Shown here: piece by piece, positions 40,901 through 51,000 of the stretch
Position numbering within the stretch: position 1 is the stretch's first letter
How the letters are laid out: each line of letters begins with the position of its first letter
Origin: Hormiphora californensis
Lineage: Eukaryota > Ctenophora > Tentaculata > Cydippida > Pleurobrachiidae
Direction: 5' to 3'
Assembly: GCA_020137815.1 (NCBI GenBank)
Contig: CM035352.1
Span: forward strand, 455,675-519,674
Length of the DNA: 64,000 nt
The notes under the pieces: model-generated
The model's input: only the letters and a program-made list of their open reading frames with translations
Database searches by the model: none
What the model was told of the DNA's origin: nothing
Position numbers and translations under genes: made by a program

Positions 40901-43900
40901 CACAGGGCGGACTCTTTATCTAAAAAGTCTAAACAAAGTGGACTCTATATCTACATAAATCTAAATTAGATATAGAGTCCGCCTTTCGCCGCGAACTCGA
41001 GATTTCGGCCGTTAGGCCGGAAACGAGAGTTTGCTCTACCCCTATACTAATTTAGAAGTGTTAGGGCCGTTATTTGGGTTCGAGGTTAGGGTTAGGGTTA
41101 GTGTTAGGGTTAGGTTTTGGGTTGGGTTAGGATTTTAGACATAGAGTCCGGGTTGGAGGATTTGGCGCCAAAATGTACTAGAGGACTCTATATCTAAAAA
41201 GTCTACACAAGGCGGACTCTTTATCTAAAAAGTCTACACAGGGAGGACTCTTTATCTAAACTTTTTTCAAAATCTAACTGTAGATAAAGAGTCCGTTTTT
41301 AGATATAGAGTCCGCCTTGGATTTAGATAAAGAGTCCGTTAGCACTAGAGTCCGCCCACCCCACATGACATGCACACGTGTTAAAAAGCACAGGTCTACC
41401 TGTAGTCGAGATGGATCGGGCTAGACGTTGACCCTTCTAAAATAATCGACGGGAGGGGGATCTATCTGGTAGTTTAAGTGTCTAGTCTGTGGACTGTAAG
41501 AATGCGTTTTACAGATATCTCAGTGGGTATTGTGTGATTTCAAACTCACCTAATACAAGAAATATGCCAGAGTAGATTGCTACAGTTGAGGTTATGAGAT
41601 CTGTAATGGTCTCAAATATAGCTATCACGTAGTATGGTTTGGATCGACCCAGCCGAATGAATGCCGTAAGAGCTATGAAGTTGAAGGACAAACCGAAAAC
41701 TCCCATCAACAGATGAAGCTGAAATAAATGGGGGTCAAGTTCTTAACATGATGTTGGACTTCGCAAAATTTTATTGGCACTTACCGCTGATGTGATGGAT
41801 AAAACGTTTTGTTCTGCTTTAAGTTAAACTTCAAACTGTCATATATATATATATATGGGGGGGGGGGGGTGACACGTAACGCTTTGTAACATGTGCAGAA
41901 AACTTTTTGTGCACGTTACATGTCACCCCCCCCCCCCCCCCCTCATATGGAGGAGCGCGTGAGAGCAGTGTTCAGAGCATTGGTTAGCCAAGCTTGGCAG
42001 ACCTCAAGTAAGACCTGTATGGCGGCGCCATACCCCATTTGATTCTCAGATGGGTCGCGGCGCCAGACAGAGTAAGACCACTGTATCTCCACTCACCACT
42101 CCCCAAGTAATATCAATATAGTCCAGACACATCATCGTAGTGGATGTTGAATTAGTATCCATATCGCAATAGTAGACATGACAATCCAGAAATACATATT
42201 TTTGGCTCAGATCAGTCTTGTACCCTCTAGCACAGTTCTTAACCAGATTAGTCGTACACTCATTTCGAGAGACAAATGTGGCTTCACACCCATTCATTGA
42301 TCTGTCATACTGAAACTGAACGCATTTGGAATTGGTACAGCGGGATTGTATAACATGTGTAGCAGCTTTGAGTTGTTTTATGTAAACTAAGATAATATTA
42401 TATATAGTATAGTGTATTTTCTATATCTATGTTTTTCTATATATAGAAATAGATATAGAAATAAGGCGCTATCTATATCGTATCTATTTATATCGTACAT
42501 GAGCTCTGATAGCTGTCACTATAACTGACAAAATGGGGCCTGCAGAGTGCAGGGTGTTTATCTTGCCTTGTTCGACGGTCGAACTTCGACCCTCCTTAAA
42601 AAGAGTTTGAACAAAACAATGTTTATTACATGTCACCAAAAAAGGCAGAGCTGTGGACACTGGGCTCGATAATATATCGAGCCAAACAGAATATCTTTGA
42701 TCAATGAATTTAATTTAATAGTTATACAGCCGGACCCTAATTGACCGGACGGGTAAATTCAACTGGATACTGCATTTACTATTTACTTTTTGTATCATGT
42801 GCAGTCTACCGGGTAGTAGAGTCAATTATAAGCAAACTCACCTTCTCTGATTTCGATGAAACTTCTCCCATGCTAAAATATGGTAATGGGGGTACCAATA
42901 CCGCTTATTTTGAGTCCGGAAAACTTTTGGTTCGTTAAACGAGAAATAGCAGGCGTTTGTAGTTATAAACGCCTGCTGTTCGCGGCACATTGGCACGTGC
43001 GGCATGGGCAGCAGGCGTTCATAACTACATTATATTCCTCGTCGAATTCCACGTCGGTCGTCGAAGTTCACGTCGAGATATGGCAATTATGTCGGATGAC
43101 CACAGGTCGCTTTACAGTCTGATTTCAATTTGAGAGAATGGCGGTGCCAGACAGATGAATTTAATTGATTTGATGTTGATCTGCTGTCAGGCCAATGATC
43201 TGATCTGTGAGAAGGATTCGGGACACGTTATAATCACACTGAGAGTGAGGTGTTCCAATATATGGTATATTAGACTAGTAGGCCCGTTCGCCCTACGGGC
43301 GAATTTCGGGGAAATGGTAGCTGGATTAGGGAACGCTGACATCACCTGCACCATCCGTTCCTAGCCTATCTCTCACTTTCTCCCTATACTACGTTGTTTT
43401 ACGCTATGTTGTTGTACGCTCTGGGCTTCCTGACAATGTCAAGGTGCGAATTTAAAAAATCAATGTCAGGGAGGTTCAGTGCTGTTACAGAAACTCATCA
43501 CGTGAAAACTTGGCCGCTATGTAGCCAATTCAGAGATTTCTATATTCGATTGGAGTAATCACCCTTGGGCGACGTTGGGTAAAGCTATCAGTAGTCGTTG
43601 ATTGGCTCGCTTGAACACGTTGGCGTAATCTGTCATATTCTCTAGCCTGCTCTCTGACAGCAGCAGATCTTCCGGACCCAAATGACCGTTGCCGAATAGC
43701 GCTTGGGGTTGAAGAGTTAGACATCAGGACAAAAGTAAAAGAATGCACGTGCAGAATTGAATTTCCCTTAGTACCCAAAACTGCAACTGGGAGTGAGGTT
43801 TCTAAGTTGCTCTAATAATTGCACGTGCAGGTGTAGTTGCTAGGTGATGTAGCACTGACAATTTGAATAGTAAGTAGTATGATATCGCTAATTGAAAAAC

Positions 43901-44981
43901 GCCAAAATGGCCTAAAATTGAAATTTTGGAGTTGGAACTCCAGACTTCGTAGAGATGTCCGCTAGGATGCCAATATGCACTAAAAGTGGGCTCCGGCTCA
44001 AATTCGTCCGAATTTTTGCGTAAGACCGGATGGACTGAATTTTGGTCACGTGAATTGGCTCCAAAATCAGATTTTTGCTATTTGTGCCTTTCATGCACGT
44101 CGGAGATGAAAAAGAAGGTCATTTCGTCTCATTTTTTCCTTTCTGCATCGTTTAAGCCCCCTATAAATCTCCCTTACTTTAATGGTTCAGAAGTTAGCCA
44201 AAGTCACGTGACCAAAATTCAGTCCATCCGGTCTTACGCAAAAATTTGGACAAATTTGGGCCAGAGCCACTTTTAGTGCATATTGGCATCCTAGCGGACA
44301 TCTCTACGAAGTCTGGAGTTCCAACTCCAAAATTTCATTTTGGCGTTTTCCGGACTCAAAATAAGCGGTATTGGTACCCTCATTACCATATTTTAGCATG
44401 GGAGAAGTTTCATTGAAGTCAGAGAAGGTGAGTTTGCTAATCGACTCTACCAGGGTATAACACTGACACACTGCACCATATCTCATCGTTGTCCCTAGAT
44501 AGACGGTTTGTATGAGTACTATGAGTGTACTATGAGAGAAGAAGAGAAAAGGGGGACCTCGTAGTTCGTACTCACAAGGGTGAAGGGGACATTTACTGGA
44601 ATTCAAATATGACTCACTAAAAGGGGGCATGAAATGTATAATGATCCATTCTGACCTGTCCATCAGAGGTACCTAGTACCATACCGCTAACGCGTTATAG
44701 CACGTCTTTCTAACCTAGAACATGTAATTAACTATTGATTAACTATTGATTAATTACACGAGAGGAATGGGGGGGGGGGGCAATAGCATGGATGGGGGTA
44801 CTGCAGGATACTCCCACCTGAACAATAGTGTGAACGCCTCCTCCACTGAGAACTTGAAAAGCAGTTTGAACGGTACAAGTCTCCTCCTCCATGTATTTAT
44901 TGTATACACATCGGCCGGGTGATAATAAGACTACAGATCTCGGAAAGAGGAGTTTGTAATAATTCAACGTGAGGAGACCAG
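37984..44981 (-). CDS. Multi-exon GPCR with Cys-rich ectodomain; one exon transposon-interrupted
   Basis: Exons (minus), phase-checked: 44818-44981 (start approximate), 44576-44672, 44387-44494, 42097-42365, 41550-41718, a TM3 exon whose parts are 41370-41399 and 40650-40780, 40146-40240, 39883-40036, 38565-38624, 38336-38464 and 37984-38265. The ectodomain has several cysteines ('CTNSKCVQF', 'CTTNLVKNC'). TM1-2 are 'MGVFGLSFNFIALTAFI..SKPYYVIAIFETITDLI'; TM3 ends 'PMLLSLSGIFRVRAVYYP'; TM4-5 run through 'TVMICVLVYAYGGIF' and 'FEWWSICDF'; TM6 is 'VISLMLMTGWYFICFSLII'; TM7 is 'CAYLNSFANPLIQL', an NPxxY variant. The TM3 exon is cut by a 580-bp transposon with target duplication, so this allele may be non-functional or use a new acceptor. 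An additional 5' exon may lie near 45194-45236. The signal peptide exon was not found. Confidence 0.72.
38689..39338 (+). mobile_element. Non-autonomous Helitron, 650 bp, copy 3
   Basis: Same element as 33134-33783 in the opposite orientation. Begins TCATACTATTATT after A; ends hairpin plus CTAG before T. It lies in the GPCR intron between 38624 and 39883. Confidence 0.9.
39413..39716. mobile_element. Foldback element made of CAAGAG/CTCTTG repeats
   Basis: Outer arms 'GTGAACCATAATAAAGTTCA' and inverse. The interior is about 16-18 bp repeats (CAAGAGAGACCAAAAT, CAAGAGCACACCACAAT) that flip orientation in the middle. TA flanks both ends. Confidence 0.8.
40781..41360. mobile_element. Mutator-like element inserted in a GPCR exon
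   Basis: 580 bp with terminal repeats GGTGTGCGGACTCTAGTGC and GGTGGGCGGACTCTAGTGC (inverted). Exact 9-bp target duplication CCACATGAC (40772-40780, 41361-41369). The interior shows repeats 'GGACTCTTTATCTAAA' and a telomere-like TTAGGG stretch near 41085-41130. Removing it together with one target copy restores a phase-perfect exon. Confidence 0.88.
41857..41942. mobile_element. Small inverted-repeat element with G/C-run ends
   Basis: 'GGGTGACACGTAACGCTTTG' ... 'CACGTTACATGTCACCC', flanked by long G and C runs. Compact relative of the 22465-22865 block. It lies in an intron of the multi-exon GPCR. Confidence 0.75.
42805..42925 (+). repeat. Inverted duplicate of a GPCR ectodomain exon
   Basis: Plus-strand copy of the minus-strand exon 44387-44494 and its flank. 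Both encode 'KLTFSDF(D/N)ETSPMLKYGN' with few changes. The two copies flank the Helitron at 43275-43882 and the foldback at 43895-44345 and together form one large inverted repeat. Confidence 0.75.
43275..43882 (-). mobile_element. Helitron carrying the replicase N-terminus
   Basis: 608 bp on the minus strand. Starts TCATACTACTTACTATTC after A and ends with the family hairpin and CTAG before T. The frame 43530-43778 encodes the first about 80 residues of the Rep/Hel protein ('MSNSSTPSAIRQRSFGSG..') and stops where the rest has been lost. It is an internally deleted derivative of an autonomous Helitron. Confidence 0.88.
43895..44345. mobile_element. 450-bp foldback element
   Basis: Arms of about 160 bp beginning AAACGCCAAAATG and including 'TCTACGAAGTCTGGAGTTCC' and 'GACCGGATGGACTGAATTTT', in inverted orientation around a central about 120-bp spacer with CACGTGA on both sides. 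Confidence 0.8.
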
Positions 44982-45304
44982 CTGGCAGCGGACGAAGGAG
45001 ATGGGAGAGCTCTGACTACCACTTTTTAGGGAAAGAAAAAAGTATAGGCTAGCTGGCAGACACAGAAGAAAGAGAATAGATGATGTGGGATACTGGTAGT
45101 TCATGGGAATTGGGGATAGACACATGACCATGTATAACATACATAGTACATACATAGTATAGATAGACTGTGACTGTTCAATGTTCATACAACCAACTGA
45201 CCTGTACACCAATTGTACTGGAGTGTTGATCAGTCTCCTCTAACTGTAGCTTTAGACTCCCGGTCCGCACTCCGCCTTAATATTAGAGTCCGCCCTAATT
45301 AGGG

Positions 45305-45715
45305 ACTAGCCGAGTCTGTTTCGCCTAGGACCCCCCCCCCCCCCCCCCCCCGATCCATCTGCATACTACGCAGTGTAGTTCATTAACATCCATTAAGACA
45401 AAGTAGTAAAATATTTGTAAGTAATGCATTATATATGTGCATTATACAGGGCTCAAGCTTTATTGACTTGCTCCATGCCTCCATAGTTCCGAAAAGGGAA
45501 CTCCTGGTCCTTACCCTAATCGCATACAATTGCATTATTCACTTGTTCCATAATTCCGAAAGGGACCTTCCCTAGGCTCTAGTTAGTAAGGATCCTTGCT
45601 TTCACAAATGTATTGTTACCAGCTTGTAGTCATTACTGTGTTACTGCCCCACTGCGGCAATACATTCAAAAACTAGAAATACAGCATCTTTATGTTTTAT
45701 TCTAGATACAGAGAC
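45305..45715. other. Spacer upstream of the second intronless GPCR
   Basis: Begins with a long C run (45331-45350). A pyrimidine-rich 'TTTTATTCTAG' just before the ATG at 45717 could be a 3' splice site joining a 5' non-coding exon. No other feature was seen. Confidence 0.45.
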
Positions 45716-45716
45716 T

Positions 45717-46760
45717 ATGGCGATGTTCAGTAACGGAGGAACATCCAATCCTGACTTTGTGTTCTTCATACTTGCTGTGACAATGTCTGTCCTAGGAATA
45801 CCGCTCAATGCTCTCGTTATTCGACACAATCTAGGTAAAAATTCTTCTCTCGCCCGAACTCTCCACCTGATCCTGGCTATATCTGACCTCCTGACTGGTA
45901 CCTACAACTCCCTTCACCTCGCTACCACTCTCTGGACGGAGAAAGATCCTGAGTGTGCTTCAAGTAACCAGAGCTCAATCTGTGAGAACAGCTACTACTA
46001 CTACGCGATGCTAGAGGACAGTGTATCATGTGCAATAGGAGGGGTAGTAAGATTCCTAGCTTGTCTCTCCTCCGTTATTATAACTTCCCATCTGACATTA
46101 GCCAGGTATCTACAGGTGAAATTCCCAATTCGACCACCACCTAGGAAGAAAATTCTTGGATCTTTAGTGACCTGTCTCGTTTACTATACAATCTGGATTA
46201 CTATATTCACCTTCATAGCAAGGCCAGACAGACTGGTTTGGACAGTTAGATCGGGACAGTGTCACTTCTCCATGGGGCTGAGGTTATTCAAAATAAATAT
46301 CCCCGCCAATGAGCTGGTTTTATTTGCTGCCGTTCCGAACATTCTTGCTCAACTCACCGGGATAGTGAGTGGTGCCTTAACGCTGCTGTCCCTGATCAAG
46401 AAATATAGGAACCCAATCGGTGGTAAAAGTCGATCATCTAATTATGCAGTAGGCTCAATTAAGGTTCTGATTTTGAATTCATGGAGTTTCTTTCATTTCA
46501 TGATCCTACGAACACTCCAGTTAAAGGCACTAGTAACCGCAAATTCCAATATCCCAGAGACCCTAGAAGAGTTCAACGAGACCAGGATAAAGACACCTTA
46601 CTGGATCGTGGCTATGTTTTTCTGTCTAATCCGGGTAGTCCCTACACTGTGTGGAGTTACCAATGCAATTATTTACCTAATGTTTGCTAGGGCCTCTGAT
46701 GCCCTCACTCCATCTAACAATATATCAGCCAATAGAAGAATGCAAACAACGGAATTGTAA
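45717..46760 (+). CDS. Second intronless seven-transmembrane receptor
   Basis: Single frame of 347 residues with seven hydrophobic helices. TM1 includes 'GIPLNALVIRHN', TM2 'LHLILAISDLLTGTY', and TM3 runs to 'ITSHLTLARYLQVKFP' (ARY in place of DRY). There is a Cys in the ECL1/TM3 region ('DSVSCAIGGVVRF') and one in ECL2 ('SGQCHFSMG'), consistent with the class A disulfide. TM7 ends 'GVTNAIIYLMF', a variant of NPxxY. Two ECL1 glycosylation sites (NQS and a nearby Asn) are possible. The divergence from DRY/NPxxY suggests a lineage-specific receptor; ligand unknown. It is divergently placed relative to the multi-exon GPCR, about 0.7 kb away. Confidence 0.88.
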   Translation: MAMFSNGGTSNPDFVFFILAVTMSVLGIPLNALVIRHNLGKNSSLARTLHLILAISDLLTGTYNSLHLATTLWTEKDPECASSNQSSICENSYYYYAMLEDSVSCAIGGVVRFLACLSSVIITSHLTLARYLQVKFPIRPPPRKKILGSLVTCLVYYTIWITIFTFIARPDRLVWTVRSGQCHFSMGLRLFKINIPANELVLFAAVPNILAQLTGIVSGALTLLSLIKKYRNPIGGKSRSSNYAVGSIKVLILNSWSFFHFMILRTLQLKALVTANSNIPETLEEFNETRIKTPYWIVAMFFCLIRVVPTLCGVTNAIIYLMFARASDALTPSNNISANRRMQTTEL

Positions 46761-48080
46761 GTAGAATTGTAAGTTGGTCCCTTACACAGCACATAGTCAT
46801 ATGCAGTAGAGCTATATACATTAACGAAAGCGCTGAGTTTAATACTACACGAGGGACTGGGTACTAGTTTTTATAGCAGAGTCTAGCTTCGAAGACTTGG
46901 TGGTGACTAAATACTGTGTTTCATGTGTGCTGTTATACGTTTATACACATAATTGTGTTGATCCGCTGGTAGCTTTGATCCGTCAACCAGGACTATTTGA
47001 TGCTCTCACTGCACTGTATTATATATAGATAACCCAGGGGGGGGGGGTTATAATCATCTTTCAGCAACAAGAATGAATGCATTATTTATAGCACCACATT
47101 TCCCTGCCTAGAAAATACTGACTTTGGTCTTGGTCATCACCTAACATAATGAGATTCTGAAAAGACCGATGATCCGTGATGGGCTGTCTAATTAGGCTCC
47201 ATTTCTAATCTCTCTGGTCTCAAATCAACTCAATTCATACTGAAATGGCAACAACTGCAGAACGCAGTTGAAATGACGAAGACATGACATAACGGAAGAT
47301 GAACACGCCCTAAAAAGATCACCGGGACAGAGAGAAATCCACTCCAACATTGTGAGACAACTAATCATCTAACCCCTACTGCTGTCAATCAATACAATGT
47401 CGCCTGCAGCAGGCGACATTGTATTGATTGACAAGAGGCACCTTGCTTCAACTGGGATTCACTATACTAATGACCGGACGCGCGTTCATCTTCTAATTAT
47501 AAAAGTGCACCATTTCAGCACCACAAGTACATTGTATACATTGCGCGCATGTATACTTTAAGTGAAGGACCCGTGCATGAGCGGATAAGAACCCGTACCA
47601 CCTGGGAACCAATGTATCTAGTATCCGGGAACCAACTTATTAATACCACACATCTCTACCCAGGCCTTGACATGTTCCTCGTCTGTCAGCTCTCACAACG
47701 GGCCGAAGACCCGGTGTGAGCGTAAGCGAGGCGCTTAACGTGCCGAACAGGCAAACTGCGTAGTATGGCAGCCCAGGCCCAGGGGGGGGGGGGGTAAGTT
47801 AGCTAGCCGTTGGATCATGTATTTCCAAGATGGATTCCACCCAAATAATCGTTTGTAGAAAAAGTGAAAAATCCAGTTTAAATGACGATTTGAAATCTAT
47901 TTAGCTGTACATATACAAAATATATCTCTCTGTATTTACAATTTCACAGTTCACATGACAGGTGCTGCAGTACACAATATGAACCACACGGGAATTGTTC
48001 TATTATTTACTTCTGCACTAAAAATGTCTGTTACAGTCTATCACTCTCAGTTTCTCACTCTTTATCCCTATAAATTGTTC
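46761..48080. other. Intergenic spacer between GPCR and CFAP47
   Basis: Non-coding interval between convergent genes. Contains a 24-bp-arm palindrome at about 47388-47436 ('GTCAATCAATACAATGTCGC' mirrored) and G-runs at 47036 and 47780. No exon recognised. Confidence 0.5.
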
Positions 48081-48081
48081 A

Positions 48082-51000
48082 CTACGGAGTTTTTTGGACA
48101 ATTTTCCGCATGTTCTGCCGAATAAAGTTCTTCCTGGTCCCTGAGGAAGCGTTACTGGGTTGTCGGATGGGCGTTGTAGCAATTCCGACAGGAACACTGA
48201 AACTGGGACTCTGTCCCTGGATCACATATGACCATTCATTATTTGCTGTCTGAGAAAGGAGATGTAAAGCGTTAGTTCGTAGAATAGCAATCTGTCACAA
48301 AAAGAAGAGTAATACCGAGTAGTACTCAAATCGATTGCCAAACTAGGTAGTTGTGGAAACATGGGGAAATCAATTTGACACAATGTCACGTGTTAAGAAC
48401 CCTCTCAACAACTCAAATCAATGATTGAAGAGACTTCCTTTCTAGTGAACTAGTGGGGGAAGGGTCCCCTCCGAGACACAGGACATGTGTGTTTATGACA
48501 AATTAATAAACTAAATAGGATCACCCTACATCAACTATGTACTACAGTATGACATACCTGGACGACTAATTTAGCGTTGTGCACCTTCCCATAAAGGGTA
48601 GGTTTATACGCCAGGTAAATGAGAGTTCCCTCAGTCCCCAGGGGCAACAGTTCTCCCTGTTCAGGAAATGCCCTGAAATCTGGATCCGACCCTTGCTCAA
48701 GATACGCTCGATACGGTACTGCAGAACTGGGGGTGGGGGGATAAGTTATCAGGTTAATCAGTTTTAAATATATTACCCTGGCTAAGGAGGGTGAGATTCC
48801 TTCCCACGCCCTTGAGATGCAGGCCGCGGCTAATGTCTACTTTTTTAGATAGCAATAGTGTCCTACAGACCAGGCAGGGAATCTTCAGGGGTGACCCGGC
48901 ATACCCCGGGGTAAACCATGAAGCTCTTGAACTGCCTGGAGCATCTCACATACCACTCCAAGGAAACAGAGCTGCCCTCCTTGGGTGGTGTGTTTTTCTC
49001 TCTTCCTTTCTCTAATCCGCTCATGACTCATCTCTCTCTGAATAGAGATACCCCCCCGGCCGGTATTACACCATCTCCCCAGCCTTGTGCACTGGGCCAA
49101 AGTAGATGGCTAAATACCGGCCAAAACCCGTCCTCCAGCAAAAGTCCAGGCTGGAGGAGGTCTAATCTCAACTGGCCTTCCTCTACCTTCTGTCCACCTA
49201 GCCTCTGGACAGGTATAAAAGGTCTAACAAGCTAGGTCATAACTGGTTAGCTACCACCGACTCTCGGCAAAATTCCCACGCCGAGGTCGAGATAAACTCA
49301 AGGGGTGTTTCCGTAGCCCAACAGGGAGAAACTACACTAACCAGTAGCCTCGCTACTACCTACGCTTCTTCAAAAGTCCATGAGAAGCGTAGGAGATTCC
49401 CAAATGGCGATTACCCCCCAAACGATGAAGGTAACAAACCAACATCATCCCTCTCTAACCAACAAACAAGCCTCCACAAAAACCTGATCAACAAACAGAA
49501 CAAACCACTTATCCCATGCTACAAACAAATTTCTATGAGTGACACACATAGATACCTAACCCACTAAACATTTCACACGCCAGAGTTTCCGTTAATTGGG
49601 AAGGAACCTGCCCTAACTACCCCATGAACGGCCGGACGCTGCATCTGCATCACGAACAAAAAGTGATGTTCCATGAACCCGCATGGAGTACTGATTACAA
49701 ATCAGAGGTTGCAGCGCAAAATCTACAAAGGTGCCATAGTCAATGGAGCGTCCGAATTGTCCTAGCCAAGGCCACATCTAAAGCGATCAATGCTGAGAGC
49801 CATACCAAGGAGCTGGAGATATGAGACTGGCACATTGAAAAAGTGCGTGCGTTTCATGGACCGGGTAAGCAGCATGGGAGACGATTCCACCCTACCCAAA
49901 CCAGGACAAGACGGAGGAGACACTCTCCGGGGGAAAGGGAAACGGGAACCGAGCTCCGCCTCTGGCGTGAGAACTGGCTGCCGACGGGAGAAATCAAAAT
50001 AGAGGATTGGAAGCGGAGGCGATAAACAACAACAAACAACCCGGGCTAAACGGTACATAATTTTGTAACGGCTCTCAGGGCACTAAAAGAAGAAGAGAGA
50101 TACGAGAAGAGCGACGAGAGCAGAGCAAGAGAGAACTCGCGATCTCGGAGGGAGCGTAAGCGCGTCTCTCTCGCGCGAGCGAGCTCTACGATCTCTACAC
50201 GCTCTCGATGCTCTCTCTCGCCTCTCTCGTTCGTCTCTCTCTCTGCGAACATCTGTCTACGCCTCATGCGCTCTCATCTTCTCTCTATGGTCTACTCGGT
50301 CTTCTCGCTCTCTGCTCTCTCGCAGGCTGCTCTGCGCTCTGTCAGTCTCTCGCGCTCTCTCGCGGTCAGGGTTCAATGTTTCTTGACATGTTATATAAAT
50401 AATATGTAGGTATAATATAATATTGGGGGGTGCGACATGTTAATTTTGTTAACTTTGTTAATATTAACATCGAGAAAACAGGTGATTTATTAACAAAATT
50501 AACAAAAAGTTAACAAACGTTAACAAATGCCATTTATGCGATCTAAATCCCCTTTAGCACGTGTTTTTGGTATTTAACAATTGTTCTGCAGGCAAAGTTG
50601 TTCCTTCTGCACGATTTGCCTACCCCTACTACCTCTACTACGGCTTTTCTACAGCGATTTGTTCCATTGTGTAAATTTTGACAAAAACTAGCCAAACTAA
50701 ACCGCAATTGAAGTCAAATGACCCTAATCCACATTTCCAACCCTAAAAACTAAATAATTCTCATGAATTTACCTTAGAACGAAAAATATCCCATAAATAA
50801 ATTTTTCTTAAAAAACACAAGGATTTGTAGCGTAGCAAATTTTCAATCTTTGACTAAAAAATTGATTTTGGAAAAATTTTATTTCTTTTTTCAACAGAAA
50901 CGCTGTATGTACATCATCTTCTCAAGTCCAAAGAATCGATAATCAATGAAAAAATTACGTTAAAGTTAGATTTTATACGCTAAATTAAAATATTTGTAAC

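Noticed and set aside
46481-46690. 69-residue frame overlapping the second intronless GPCR
   Set aside because: Out-of-frame shadow inside a 347-residue seven-helix coding sequence.
49624-50025. Short overlapping frames of 60-98 residues
   Set aside because: No conserved motif or splice pattern. They lie in a CFAP47 intron block that could be a retroelement fragment, but nothing supports a gene.
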